This document shows, piece after piece, positions 52,901 through 63,698 of a stretch of DNA of 64,000 nt; position 1 is the first letter of the stretch, and the number at the start of each line of letters is the position of its first letter. The notes beneath the pieces were generated by a model. The model was not told the origin of the DNA. It saw only the letters and a list, made by a program, of their open reading frames with translations, and did no database searches. Origin of the DNA: Obelidium mucronatum (Eukaryota > Chytridiomycota > Chytridiomycetes > Chytridiales > Chytriomycetaceae); contig JAIVFH010000029.1 of the NCBI GenBank assembly GCA_025765595.1, forward strand, positions 124,001 through 188,000, read 5' to 3'. The translations under genes and the position numbers were made by a program.

Positions 52901-54584
52901 TTAATGAAGCTCTTGAAGAGTTGGCGAAGGAGAACTCAAGAGTTCAAGTGATTATACCTGGTGCTGAGTTGTTGCAGGAAGCGCAGCGTGATCTGGAGTG
53001 GATACACAATGCCGCTTCTGTATTAAGTAATCCTTTGGCGTGGTATGAAGAAGTTGATGCAGTTATTTTTAATGGACGTGGCGGTTCTAAGGAGCAACCT
53101 GACCGTGACTCTCAATTTCCTGGCTGCAACGCCCTCAAAAAGAAAAAGATGCAGATGATGGTTGAACTGCGAAAAAAAAGATCGAGTTCTGACAAGTATG
53201 TCCTTCTTAGTTGTTCAACCTTTGTGTTCTGACTTTCTTATGATTACATGTAGATGGATAGTGGACTCTATCGCTTTATTTAAACAAAAAACTCTTCAGC
53301 CGTACGAAATCAACGAACTGATGTTATTTCGTGGTAAAATTCCCGTTGTGAAAGAAACTTATGACCGCCTGGTTATCCAATACGACTCTGTGGTGCAAGC
53401 AATCATGGCTGTACGCAAACTTGTGCAATCTACTCCAAACTTGAAGGCACCTTTTGTAGACGTGACTACTTGGGATGTGAAACCCCTTGTATCCACCGTT
53501 CTGTCCAAAGCCGAGCAAATAATTCAATCCGTCGGACTTCCAATCAAAATAGATGAACTGAAAATACTAGAACGTGAGGTCAAAAAAGTGGAAGAATGGG
53601 TCAAGAAATGCAAACGCTTGATGTGCAAGGGACCAGTTTCAAAACCCCTCTCTGAAGTCATCAAGGATCTTGAAACATGCTATGAAGCCTTTGAAAATTC
53701 CTTCAAACCACAAGGATGTTTACTGTTTTTGCCGGAAAGGCGCTGATGGTTTGATGGTGGAGTGTGACGTCTGCCATATTTGGTATCACACAGCCTGCCT
53801 CGGTGTCGGGAAGCGGAACCTCAAGAGCCAGTCAGAATTTGTGTGTAATCTCTGTGATGTTGGGACCCCCTTCCAACGCGTTCCAGGAAAGCGAACCATA
53901 ACCCTTGATCAACTGGCTTCAATTTCGGAAGAAGCCGACAAACTGCCGCTGCTTCCCACAGAACTCAATTCTTTAAACGCGCTCGTCGCGAATTTAAAGT
54001 CCTGGAAGTCAAGAGTCTTCAATGAATACTCTGGAAAAAGTGTCACCATCAAAGACTTGAATCGAATGCGGGATGAAGTCCGTTGTTTGGAAGGGTTTCC
54101 AATAGAGATTGATAACGCGACATCGGACTCTTTGTACGCAAAATGCCAAGTGATACAACTTAGTCCCCGTGCGCGGGGAATTGTGACGGCAGTGCCAACC
54201 CAAGTTTACTGCCTTTGTCGTGGTGCAGGTGCTGACAATATGATTGGATGCGATTTTTGTGAAGAATGGTACCACTTTCAATGCGTAGGATTGACTGCGG
54301 AAAGTGCAGCTGCAATCGACTCATACAAATGTAGTGTGTGTCGCGGAAAGGAGAAACCGATGAAGAAGATAAAACTGAATATTCGTGAACCTCAATCGGT
54401 GGTGGAAGTTGAAGGTACTCGGAAATCAAAGCGACCTGTCTTAGTAAGCCCTTCAAAAGATAGAGTAAGTCTTCTATTTTAGCTAGTGATTTATTATTAA
54501 CACGATATAAAGGCTACTGCTGTCGCAAAAAGGATAAAAACAGGATCTCCAGTTGCCCTCAAACTAGAATTGCGAAACTCTTGA
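49902..54584 (+). CDS. KDM5: KDM5/JARID1-type histone H3K4 demethylase
   Basis: Ten exons (49902-50147, 50219-50422, 50481-50768, 50843-51249, 51319-51775, 51846-52009, 52056-53195, 53254-53656, 53715-54464, 54513-54584) give a frame-consistent 1376-residue protein with full KDM5 architecture. JmjN (PVFYPTLQEWSESPLKYIES), ARID (near 100-200, DLWILKKEVEKRGGFDSV), PHD1 (about 248-296, CQICNLG...CDQC), JmjC (about 385-560, with Fe ligands in CWHTEDHY and SYHAGFNQG), C5HC2 finger (CEVCRAYCFC...ECETKALIMR), PLU-1 helical region, then PHD2 (about 1105, YCFCRKGADG) and PHD3 (about 1267, YCLCRGAGAD). It removes H3K4 tri/dimethyl marks in the nucleus. The last tiny exon encodes a basic tail (AVAKRIKTG). 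The eighth intron (53657-53714) has a weak GTCATC donor. Confidence 0.95.
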
Positions 54585-54671
54585 TCCTGACTTAAATTCT
54601 TATTTAACATTTCAATTAAATTAATATTTAGCAGTTCTGTAATAAATTTGTATTCAAACGCCTTAACAATT

Positions 54672-57600
54672 TTACAAACGAAGGGGACATTCCTCCAGAA
54701 TAGAATCGGTAGCATTCCTATCGAGGTCACCACCTGCTATTACGACATTAACTGCATCGAGCACGTTTGTTTTGACATTCGTTTCAACGGCCTCCATATT
54801 GATGTCCCCACCACCACCCGCCAGCACTTCATCGACCGTATCGAGCACGCTTGAAACACCATTAGTATTATCGATCTCCATACCATCCATATCCGAATCA
54901 TCCACCGCAAGTAGATCATCCAAAAACCCATCCTCATCCATCAAGTATCCAGAATTCACAAAATGGCGAGGTGAGCTTGGAAGCGGCGAAGTGTCTGGAT
55001 CTACAATTGCTGGCTTGGAAGCTGCTTTTCGTTTAACAATGTTTGGATCAGCACTCCTGGCTGGAGGCAAATCAGATGGAGGCGGTGGTACAATCACCAA
55101 TAACTCGGGGATAGTTCCTGGAAGGCAGTGCTTGTGATAATCAGGCTTCACAACCCATTGCGGTTTCTATTTGACATAAGGTAAAATTAAGTCGCGGCGG
55201 CAGATTAAAAGGTACTCACATCAGATCCAACAACCCGTCTCTTTTCTGCTATTTGCCGGACCTTCAATTCCAATTGCACTTTACTCACACCAACAAATCT
55301 TGGGATTTGCAGAATTAAATTAGTTGTTTTTTGAATTAATTAAATTAACCAATGTCAAACCTTTCTTTTGTGAGAGCTACTAAGGCTGGTAGAGGTAGCA
55401 CCGACCCTTGAATTAATTGCACAAATTCGCCGATATCACTTTCATCAAATGTGTACTTTTCACCATTGGCTCGTAATGCTTTTGCGAGACTTTTGTGTGT
55501 GGAACCACCACCACTACCATTCATTCCCTGATGTTTGGAATAAGGCGTGTAAGACTCATCCGACAATGCAAGCACACATTTTTGGCGGTACGTAAAGGGA
55601 TCAATTGTTTCTTCATCTAAGTAGACCACGTTAAATTGCGGCAAGTGCAATCTGAGGAAAAGGAAAACTTTACCAATCATCCAGGAAACTCGATAAGAAT
55701 CCAGAACACTATCCGGCGAGCCTTGCTCTTCGTTTCCAAACCAACAAACTACAACGGGTACTAAAGGACCAATCTTCTTTTTTGGGACTTCTTTGTGGGT
55801 CTTCTCGGCTTGAAAAACATACGTGAGCAATACGAAATAATGTGACCAAAGCAAACTCGCACACCTTTGCGTTGCGCATTCTCGTCGGCTTCGTCAAGAT
55901 CGGCTTCATCTCCAGACAGATAGTCATCTGGTACCATCCAATCATCCTTGGAAGTCAAGAGAGTGTTAACAACAATCCGCAAATTATAACTCGACAATAC
56001 CATCTCATCTCCATCAGCAGCATCGGCATTGGATCGCTCCACTGCTACCGTTTCCAACCCCCTCCTCTTCATCAATCTCGCTTCCCAACTCTTCGCCTGG
56101 TTCATCTTCCTCCCATTCGGCTTCACTATCAACTTCGTAATTCAAACAGCCCCCAGAAGCCTCCCGTCTCCAAGGAGTCTTTCCTCGCACGAGCTTGCTG
56201 GACTTTGTCCATGTTCCGAAATAAGCAGGTCGGAAATCTTCCTGGAATTGGAGAAGTTTCCATTTCAGACCGCGATACCTTTTGTAAGGATCTTCTTCCG
56301 CTTCTTCGTCGCCCTGAATTGACGTAGTTACTCAAACAGGATGATTGCTTTTGAAGGGCCAACTTCATCAAGGATTGATACAGTCGCATTTTCCTTTTAA
56401 CTGAAACTGTGGTTTGGTATGCCTTTGAAGCATCAGTCACGAATGATTGGAATTCCTTCCGACAATCAATCGCTTTTCACAATTGAAACGAGAAAAGTAA
56501 TATTAATACTGTTGGTGTGGTACAAATAAAAAAAGCTTCTTCTGAGATACCTGAATCTTGGCGGGAGATTTCGTCAATAACTGAATTTGCTGTTTGTTTA
56601 AAGAATCTATTGTGGTTTGCGATCGTGGCCCCTGTTTTGACGTGGAATTGAGGGAAACGCTCTCGAAAGGTGTTGAGAGACACATCCTCTCCATCCGCAC
56701 TCGCAAGCGGAGCAGTTGGGGTGTCTTTCTTGATTTTGAAGACGAAGTTGGCGAGCGATGGTTGTGACTATGCTATAGTATTAGAAGTGGACAGATCATT
56801 AACCTAGCGTGCAAAACCTTGTCAATGCGCTTTTCGTCCTTTGAAACAAGCATACTTTAACTTTCAAGTTTTACATGATTTGCTTGAGGGTATTTACCTT
56901 CTTCGTTCTTGCATCTTTCGTTTTTTCCGACTTCGATCGTTCTTCCTCCTTCTTCTGTTTTGCTTCTTCTTTGGCCTTTCATCCCATCGTTAAAAAGAAA
57001 CCAGGCGGTGGGACAAACAGCTTCTTCACCTTTTCTGCAGCAGCTTTGTCTTCCTCTTTCTTTCTTTCTTTGGCTTCCTTGGCTTCCCTCTTCTCTTGTT
57101 CCTAAAGATGACAGATTTTCAATAACGACATTGTAGTCCAAATTCCCACCTTCTTTTCTTTCAGTTCCTCTTTAGCCTTTAACGCCGCCAGCTTCTCCTG
57201 CTCCTTTTTTTCTTTCAGCGCTGCTTTTGAATTCTTGGATGTTGGATTCGGAGTTCCTCCAATCGACGATGGTGGGGCGAAGTCGACTCCAGCCGGCGTC
57301 ATTAACGCCTCCCCGTGACTTTCAATCGCAGCAATCATCCCATGGACAGGCGTCATCGGCCCTACACTAGAACTGGATTTCTTTGCGCCGCCAGTAAGTT
57401 TGCCTTTCCCGCTTTTCCCTGTAATCGCCTCCTTCTCAGAATCCGAAAGACTGGAGTAAATCAGAAATAGGTCTTGCTTTACTTGATTTCGCATTTTGAT
57501 TCGGGTTTCGAAACGTTCGGCGAATTCATGAAGTAGTGACGTGTCCTTTACTTCCCAACGCCAGATTGAGAAAGACTTACAAATATAAAACATATTAGTC

Positions 57601-58577
57601 AATGACAGGATTGCTGCTTTAGAAGTTCTTACCACAGGAACCGTCCTTTCGGGTACTTCAAGGCCGTAATTTTGTCGTGTTGCAATAGCCAAGATAGCTT
57701 GGGAGATAGCCGCGTCAGAAACTAATCCTATTATCATTATTTAACTCAATATGAAGAAGGTGGACCAAGGGCAAGTTTCTACCATGACAGTCTTTGCTTT
57801 TTCCTGTCTTCATAGAGCTATCATCGTCCTCATCTTTGGCTTGAGCATCATTATCCTCCTCCGCGTCATCGTCGTCATCATCGATAACCGGAAAAAGCTG
57901 CATTTTAACGCGTTTCAAAAGTAGATGCAAAGAGGAGTCAGAGTCCTGAATCAGTTTCGCCAGGAGAGGGTAATGAGCAGAAGGGAATTCCGTCATTTGT
58001 TTGTCAGAGAGGCCGCTCTTGAACTCGTGAAACTTCATGAGCTCTGCGTGTCAGACAAGGTTATTCGTTAAAAAACCCATCTCAACCCAAACACTTGAAG
58101 AAGTACCTGCGATTGTGCTAGGATGTTTGTCGAGGTTGATTTTCTTTTCCTTGAAGATGACTTTGCCCTTTTGAATCTGGACAAGCGTGCTTGTGAATGG
58201 CACTGCTGGTTGTGGAGCAATGGATTCTCTTTGTTTTCCATCGATATCGTCCTTCAAGTCAGTAGAACATTCCTCCATGGTGGTTTCGACGTCTCTGTTT
58301 GGACTGGTGCTCTGTTGTGTTATCAATGTTCAGTGCCTTGATCTGCGTTCGTGTACTTCGGCCCACCTGCGCAGCCGATGGAGTTCCTCCAGTCTTCTTT
58401 GTAAAGAAAGGCGGTGATTGTGTTTGTTCCTTTCTGCTTCTTTGCCGTTGCCGTTGGCGTCGCGCTTTCGTCGCCTGTTTTGCGCTTGCGGTTTGCCGCC
58501 GCTTTGTCCTTGTCGAGTTCAGTTGGCGCGAGAGCCGCGGGGCTGTCCGCGCTGAGACTGAGAGAGTCGGTGGTCAT
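54672..58577 (-). CDS. CAC1: Chromatin assembly factor 1, large subunit (CAF-1 p150/Cac1)
   Basis: A many-exon minus-strand gene (about ten or more exons). Near the N-terminus is a PIP-box-like element (NTITAF then FFTKKTGGTPSAAQ), read through a one-base frame change at about 58401-58411. Central coding islands include LAIATRQNYGLEVPE, a highly charged coiled coil (KEKKEQEKLAALKAKEELKE), GPRSQTTIDS-type linker, and the diagnostic block WKLLQFQEDFRPAYFGTWTK, SSKLVRGKTPWRREASGG, LNYEVDSEAEWEEDEPGEEL, DDWMVPDDYLSGDEADLDE. The C-terminus has a winged-helix block (SKVQLELKVRQIAEKRRV...QWVV) and an acidic end. CAF-1 deposits H3-H4 behind replication forks through PCNA. Exon ends are not all fixed. 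It converges with KDM5. Confidence 0.86.
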
Positions 58578-58664
58578 TTTGGCTTCGTCCGAACTTTCTT
58601 TTTATTTTTCATCAACCAAACAACCACCCACCCAAGCGAATCATTGCGCAAGCCAAACTTGCTT

Positions 58665-59544
58665 TCACAGAAACAGCGCAGTGTTCCTGTACGAGCTTTG
58701 ATCGGTGATGGACGCCTGGTGCGCCTTGTACTCCATAATACAGTTGGAAGGAAGGTTCAGAACCCGTTTCAATGTGTCCCTGAATGAAAAAGAGTACTTT
58801 AGCAAAAAAGAATACGGGAGCTTTCTGTTATTTTCTATTACCGAATCTTCAAGTTGATGCGCCCAGAATCCGCAGTCTTGTTCCACACACTCAATATGTC
58901 CTCTTGATGACGCATTGAAATCACAGCACCACAGATTTCGTTTCCAACTTCGAATTGTTCACCAATCAGAGCGAGAACCTTTAATTAGTAGCCAATGAGG
59001 AAAAAAAGATTGACAACATTGGAATCAAATAAAATATACCAAGTTTTCCTGTAAAAGCAGAGAGGTGAATTACAACCATTCTTTGAAAATCTATTTAGCT
59101 GCGGAACTTACCCAGTAACGACTTGCCAGCCCCTTTTTCAATCGCACAATCCATTTACCGCCAGTTGGTTGATCTACAAAAACATGGAAAAAAAACCCCC
59201 TCCCGCGTTAGGAACCTGGACTGCGACTTTCACATTTGCTGCGTAGCGTATTTACCTTCCCATGTCGGTCTCAACCCTTCCTTGAACAGAAACAAATCAG
59301 ATGCTGTGGGCAATTCATGCGGTCTCTTCAAGTGCGAATACCCCGCCCAAAACTCTTCCACCGTACTAAACGTAGTTAATTTCGTGATTGCGTCAGAGTA
59401 GTTGATGTTGGCAGCTGGTTGTGTTGTTGGTGGGGCCGTTGAAGAAGAAGCTGCTCCACTAGCGCCTGTACCAGTGCTAGCCGCAGCAGATTCAAGGTCC
59501 AGGGATTTATCCTTTAGGTCTTTTCGTTTTGGCTCCTTGTGCAT
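58665..59544 (-). CDS. EIF4E2: eIF4E2/4EHP-like cap-binding protein
   Basis: Five exons (59544-59256, 59173-59112, 59048-59040, 58978-58842, 58779-58665) give a frame-consistent 203-residue protein. A disordered Ser/Ala/Thr start leads to the eIF4E fold: EEFWAGYSHLKRPHELP, LFLFKEGLRPTWEDQPTGGK, WIVRLKKGLASRYW, ENL, VLALIGEQFEVGNEICGAVI, SVWNKTAD and IMEYKAHQAS. The wording (FKEGLRPTWED, GGKWIVRLKKGLASRYWENL) matches the class II eIF4E2/4EHP group, which binds the mRNA cap without recruiting eIF4G and often represses translation. The exon ENL is only 9 nt long with consensus splice sites on both sides; dropping it would still keep the frame. Confidence 0.92.
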
Positions 59545-60117
59545 GGTCCTTTTTTAACAATGTTAATGTTGATTTAACGCCGTTTCAAGACTGGAGCCTT
59601 CGTACCAGAACACCCAGGAGTGCTGAAGTTGATGTGGTTCTTGGTGGTCCATCATGATCATGTACTGTGCTGAGATGTATACAGTTGTTGTTGAGAAGGT
59701 TAAAAAGGCAATTTCTCTTTTCTTTTTTTTTAATTTATTTTCTTTATACTTTCGACTTTAATTTTACTGCATTGATCACTTATAAGCTCAAACGATTCGA
59801 TTTATGGCCAGCTCTCAGGCCAGGGTCAGCTGCGAGTAGTGCTATAGAACAGTACCGAACAAAAGATTTGACCACTGCCTTGCAAATTCTAGCTGCGCGA
59901 TAAAAGACAAAGCAGATTCCATCGGAGCTTTTTCATCAGAGTACAAAATCAGAAGATTGGATGGACTTCGGTTTGGCGGCGGAAGGAGACACATCCACGG
60001 CTCAAACTCTCTGAGCCGCTGCAAGCAACGGCATTATCCAGTCATCGGACAAAAGTGAATTACGGTAGCTGCTCCCATTATCCATCGCGAGGATCGAATT
60101 AGTTATGTGAATTTTAA
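59545..60117. other. Intergenic region
   Basis: About 570 bases between divergently transcribed genes, with a poly-T/TTAA-rich stretch near 59715-59750. Two short open frames (plus 59667-59903, minus 59842-60024) show no domain and no splice partner. No gene called. Confidence 0.4.
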
Positions 60118-60664
60118 ATGTCACACGAAACCCACATCGCCACTGCTAAGCAGTATGAGCAGGAGCGGGAAGACATACAGGCCAAACTCAATGCTATGCT
60201 TCTAGATGACGCTTTGCGTGCAGAGATGAAGGAGATTGCGGTCAGATCGTCTTCCGTTCCCATTGTAAAGGAGCCGCAGCTAGTGGAGCACCTGCACGAC
60301 AAGACTTTGCACCATGCCACCACTGATGCGCCTGGTATGTGGCTCTCTTGAGAATATCTTAGCTCTCTGTTATGCCCTAATTATGAGACATTAGGTTCCG
60401 GCGCATTTCGTCTGGGGTCTGACGGGTTTCCTGTTCTCTTCTTTCGATTTTTTATGGGTACAGGATCAATCTTTCTCATGCTCTCTATTGTCTTCTCGGG
60501 ACTCGGATACTCGGATTTGGCACAGTATTGCTTCTCGCAACTGAATACCTGTGTGGCGATGGCCGTCGGGGTTAGACTCCTCCTCGAGGTATGTTTTATG
60601 TGTGTATTTCATGTCGCATTCCTCTTATTTGCTTGTCCTTCGATAGTTGATAATTAGAATGTGA
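60118..60664 (+). CDS. Small membrane protein of unknown function
   Basis: Three exons (60118-60334, 60395-60588, 60647-60664) give a frame-consistent 142-residue protein. The first half is hydrophilic and helical (KQYEQEREDIQAKLNAMLLD). After SDGFPVLFFRFF two hydrophobic stretches occur: MGTGSIFLMLSIVFSGLGY and LNTCVAMAVGVRLLLELII. The last exon adds only LIIRM. The third intron junction is supported by GTATGT and CGATAG signals. No family recognised; the coding call rests on three introns with consistent phase and a clear membrane segment. Confidence 0.55.
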
Positions 60665-61398
60665 CATTATTACCCCTCATATTTAATTCCTCATATTTAA
60701 TTGAACGGAAGCCACATACTTAAAGAAAGTAAAACGGGAAAGCACTAGTAACAGAAAAAGAAATCTGAATAGAAATAGTTGCTGGCAACATTGTTGTTAG
60801 TCTACAAATAATTATTTTCCTGGACCATTCGAATTAATGCATCAAGTATTGCTAAACTTTATGTTGGGCAATTCTTTATCCCGCTCTTTATAAACTGTTT
60901 GATTGCTGAACCAAAGAAAATAGCAGATAAGCCTGCCGCACAAGCCCAACCAAAATTCGTGTAACCTTTCCCCTTCCCGATTCCCGAGACCTTCCATTTC
61001 TTCCGTTTCACTGCCCTTCATTAACTGATATCGATCTGCCAGCGGTTACGCTTATATCCCTTCACAGCGAATAAAAGCAACTGAAGCCGGGAGAAATTTG
61101 GCCGTCCACTGACCGTCGACGATGTGCCTCCTCCTCCCTAGTTTTAAAGAACCGATCGAAGAACCAAGCAGAGCCTTTGTGGCTCAAGTTTCAAAGTGAT
61201 ATATTATCATTTGATTAAAAAAACGTTTAACAGCTTGCCAAAACAACAAAAGAGTTTGGGAAGTGAACAAAGATATTGAATAGTATTTATAAGTCCTTCA
61301 ATACCATCATTACACTCTAGTATACTGAGCAGTTGAGCATGCTGACGGCGGTCGACGTTCAGGATGCAAATCTTCTCATTTACTCTTTGAAGAGAAAA
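60665..61398. other. Intergenic region with a 14-bp tandem duplication
   Basis: About 730 bases without a convincing gene. CCTCATATTTAATT is repeated perfectly at 60675-60688 and 60689-60702. A TTTATAAG string near 61286-61293 is a possible TATA element for the gene starting at 61399. An open frame running upstream of that start (from 61333) is treated as leader. Confidence 0.5.
60675..60702. repeat. 14-bp perfect tandem duplication
   Basis: Two adjacent copies of CCTCATATTTAATT directly downstream of the small membrane protein gene. Confidence 0.8.
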
Positions 61399-62325
61399 AT
61401 GGCAGTAGACCCTTCCCGTACCTGTATGGATGTGCAGAGCACCTATGACTATGCCAGAATCGAAGCCATGAGTGTCAACAGAGATTCTTGCTCTCAATTG
61501 GTCATGCAGCGAATGGTTGAAGCTCAGAAGGCCTGTGCTCCATCGACTGGCAGCGTCTTCACATTCAGCACACATACGGGCTTCTACATTGACCCGCGTT
61601 CATACCAACAGTTCTGCTTGGAAAAGTACAACATGGCTTTGAATTTTGATGGTTTGCCTGTGGTTGTGGCGAGTGTAGTAGCAACTTCTAGAGCCAGTGG
61701 AACAAGCTCCGGGACAAACAACAATTCATCCGAGACAGTAGACTCTGGATCAAAAAATTCGGCCGTCTTAATGGGAATAGTTGTTGGTGTTGTGGCTCTT
61801 GGCGCTTTGATTGTTGGAGGCTGCTGGTTCAAAGGCCGTTCGAAGCAACGCAAAGAATTCAGTTCAGGCATTGATATTCCTTCCGTGAATACTTCTCCTT
61901 ACCAGTGGTTTGATGGCTCAGACGAAGCTCAAGCGACAATGGAGAGATCTCAAGCCCAACAAGCGGACATGTCCGTTCGCCCTCCTGTGTTCACTGTCCT
62001 TGGCGAAAATCAATTTACTTCCGAAAAAAAAACTCAACGCATGAAGGACGAAGGATCCCTTTTCGATGTTTACACTTCCCGTGCCCAAACTGGGGCATCC
62101 AGCCGTGGACCTTTCACCGAACAATACGATTCCCACTCTGTTACAATACATCGCCCAAATAATGACACTAGTTACGCATCTGTTCCCACGCGTGGAATTC
62201 ACGGCAGCATAAAAGAAGCCGCTAAAGCTGATACACATGTATCAGAAAATTTGGGTTCTGTTGTCTCTGTGTCCCCTCCTGCCTATAAAGAGTTTGACGA
62301 ACCCGACGGAGAACGCAAAGTTTGA
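61399..62325 (+). CDS. Single-pass membrane protein, four-Cys N-domain, C-terminal PPAY (copy 1)
   Basis: A single-exon frame of 308 residues. The start at 61399 (MAVDPSRTCMDVQ) is chosen because the paralogue at 62508 begins at the same point with a similar AAAAATG context. There is no signal peptide. The N-terminal ~90 residues have Cys at 9, 31, 46 and 73 (SRTCMDVQSTYDYAR, DSCSQLVMQRMVEAQKAC, SYQQFCLEKYNMAL). A Ser/Thr/Asn stalk leads to a TM helix (VLMGIVVGVVALGALIVGG) and a basic stop (KGRSKQRK). The tail has SLFDVYTS, EQYDSHSVTIHRPN and SVSPPAYKEF, a PPxY WW-ligand. Extracellular placement of the Cys domain is inferred from charge. No known family recognised. Confidence 0.72.
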   Translation: MAVDPSRTCMDVQSTYDYARIEAMSVNRDSCSQLVMQRMVEAQKACAPSTGSVFTFSTHTGFYIDPRSYQQFCLEKYNMALNFDGLPVVVASVVATSRASGTSSGTNNNSSETVDSGSKNSAVLMGIVVGVVALGALIVGGCWFKGRSKQRKEFSSGIDIPSVNTSPYQWFDGSDEAQATMERSQAQQADMSVRPPVFTVLGENQFTSEKKTQRMKDEGSLFDVYTSRAQTGASSRGPFTEQYDSHSVTIHRPNNDTSYASVPTRGIHGSIKEAAKADTHVSENLGSVVSVSPPAYKEFDEPDGERKV

Positions 62326-62455
62326 ATGCCGTTTGATTAAATAAATTTGTTTTAAAGATAATCTAATCTTAATGAGAGTAGTAAAAGCTGGAATTTTTCT
62401 TACTCTCTATTGATCTTTAACTGGACGTTTCAGTGGTGTATTAGGCTTGTGACGG

Positions 62456-62464
62456 TATAAATAG
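62456..62464 (+). promoter_or_regulatory. TATA box
   Basis: TATAAATAG lies 44 bases upstream of the ATG at 62508, with an A-rich leader between. It matches the TATAWAWR consensus. Confidence 0.6.
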
Positions 62465-62507
62465 TTCGACAAGGGCAAATATTTTCATTTAAATCGAAAA
62501 TTCAAAA

Positions 62508-63698
62508 ATGACTACAGACCCTTCCCGCACCTGTATGGATGTGCAGAGCACCTATGACTTTGCCAGAATCGATGCCATGAGTGTCAACAGAGATTCTTGC
62601 TCTCAATTGGTCATGCAGCGAATGGTTGAAGCCCAGAAGGCCTGTGCTCCATCGACCGGCAGCTTCTTCACATTCAGCACACATACGGGCTCCTACATTG
62701 ACCCTCCTTCATACCAGCAGTTCTGCTTGGAAAAGTACAACATGGCTTTGAACATCGCTGGTTTGCCTGTTGTTACGCCAATTGGATCCAACTCTGGATC
62801 AAGCAACTCTGGATCAAGCAACTCTGGTTCAAGCAACTCTGGTTCAAGCAACTCTGGTTCATCCAACTCTTCGGACTCTGGATCAAGCAAGACTACCATT
62901 CTGATTGGGGCTGGTGTTGGTGTGGTTGTTCTTATCGCATTGATTGCTTGTGCCTGTTGGTTCATGCGTCGCCCTTCGAAGAAGAACCCACACGTTGAAG
63001 TTCCTCCTGCTGCTCCTTACCAGCAGTTTAATCAACAGCAAAATGGAGGCGTCTACTACAGCGACCCACAACCACATCAACCACCCCAACCTTCGTACCA
63101 ACCGCAACACATCGACGACAGCCCAATTATCCTCCCAGGACATGAAAGACTGCAACCGCAATTCCAGCAGCCTGGCGGCAGCTTGTACTCGTCTCAACAA
63201 TCCTTTGACGACCTGTCGTCAAGACAAGCAGCAGACATGTACGCCCCCATCGAACTTCCATCAACCCCTCCTGTTGTGAGCGCATATCCATCTGCCTCGG
63301 AAGAAAAGAGATCTCATCGTTTGAACCATGATGGAACGCAAGCGTCTGTTTTTGATGTTTACGGCAATACTCCAACGGCAGCGGCAGCGGCTTCTTCCCG
63401 CAGTGAGCCATCTATCCAACTCTATGACGAACACTCTGTTTCAATTCATCACTCGAATGATAGTGCCAGTTACGCCCCTGTTCAAGTCCCTGTTCCAAGA
63501 GTTCATAGTGCGAATACTGGTTCTGCCTACGCTCCAGTTACGGGTGGTGATACTATTGAGCTAACTTCCGTCGGATACGACGAAAAACGCAGAGAAGCTG
63601 AAAGTCAAGCTGCAAACAATTTACTGTCGGTTGGTGCTTCTGTCGCACCTCCGCCTGCGTACAACGAGTTTTGGGCTGAAAATGAACCAAAGCGCTAG
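62508..63698 (+). CDS. Single-pass membrane protein, four-Cys N-domain, C-terminal PPAY (copy 2)
   Basis: A single-exon frame of 396 residues, paralogous to the preceding gene. The first 85 residues are nearly identical to copy 1, with Cys at 9, 31, 46 and 73. The stalk is expanded by five SGSSN repeats (62793-62867). The TM is TILIGAGVGVVVLIALIACACWF with MRRPSKK after it. The tail is longer (Gln/Pro/Tyr-rich) but keeps the spaced elements of copy 1: SVFDVYG, QLYDEHSVSIHHSN, ASYAPV and APPPAYNEF. Strong identity in the N-domain against looser tails suggests selection or recent conversion of the N-domain. A TATA box precedes it at 62456. Confidence 0.78.
   Translation: MTTDPSRTCMDVQSTYDFARIDAMSVNRDSCSQLVMQRMVEAQKACAPSTGSFFTFSTHTGSYIDPPSYQQFCLEKYNMALNIAGLPVVTPIGSNSGSSNSGSSNSGSSNSGSSNSGSSNSSDSGSSKTTILIGAGVGVVVLIALIACACWFMRRPSKKNPHVEVPPAAPYQQFNQQQNGGVYYSDPQPHQPPQPSYQPQHIDDSPIILPGHERLQPQFQQPGGSLYSSQQSFDDLSSRQAADMYAPIELPSTPPVVSAYPSASEEKRSHRLNHDGTQASVFDVYGNTPTAAAAASSRSEPSIQLYDEHSVSIHHSNDSASYAPVQVPVPRVHSANTGSAYAPVTGGDTIELTSVGYDEKRREAESQAANNLLSVGASVAPPPAYNEFWAENEPKR
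62793..62867 (+). repeat. Coding minisatellite, five 15-bp units (SGSSN)
   Basis: Five units of TCTGG[AT]TCAAGCAAC in phase with the reading frame, in the stalk of the single-pass membrane protein. Units 1-2 carry GGA, units 3-5 GGT, and the last has ATCC instead of AAGC. Likely length-variable. Confidence 0.9.

Noticed and set aside
59667..60024. Short open frames on both strands between eIF4E2-like and the small membrane protein genes
   Set aside because: No domain, no splice continuation and mutually overlapping, so not called.
61333..61398. Upstream ATG extending the first PPAY membrane protein
   Set aside because: The paralogue at 62508 starts exactly at the position equivalent to 61399, and similarity ends there.
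62793..62867. Possible CRISPR-like array
   Set aside because: Five directly adjacent 15-bp units without spacers, in frame with a Ser/Gly stalk: a coding minisatellite.
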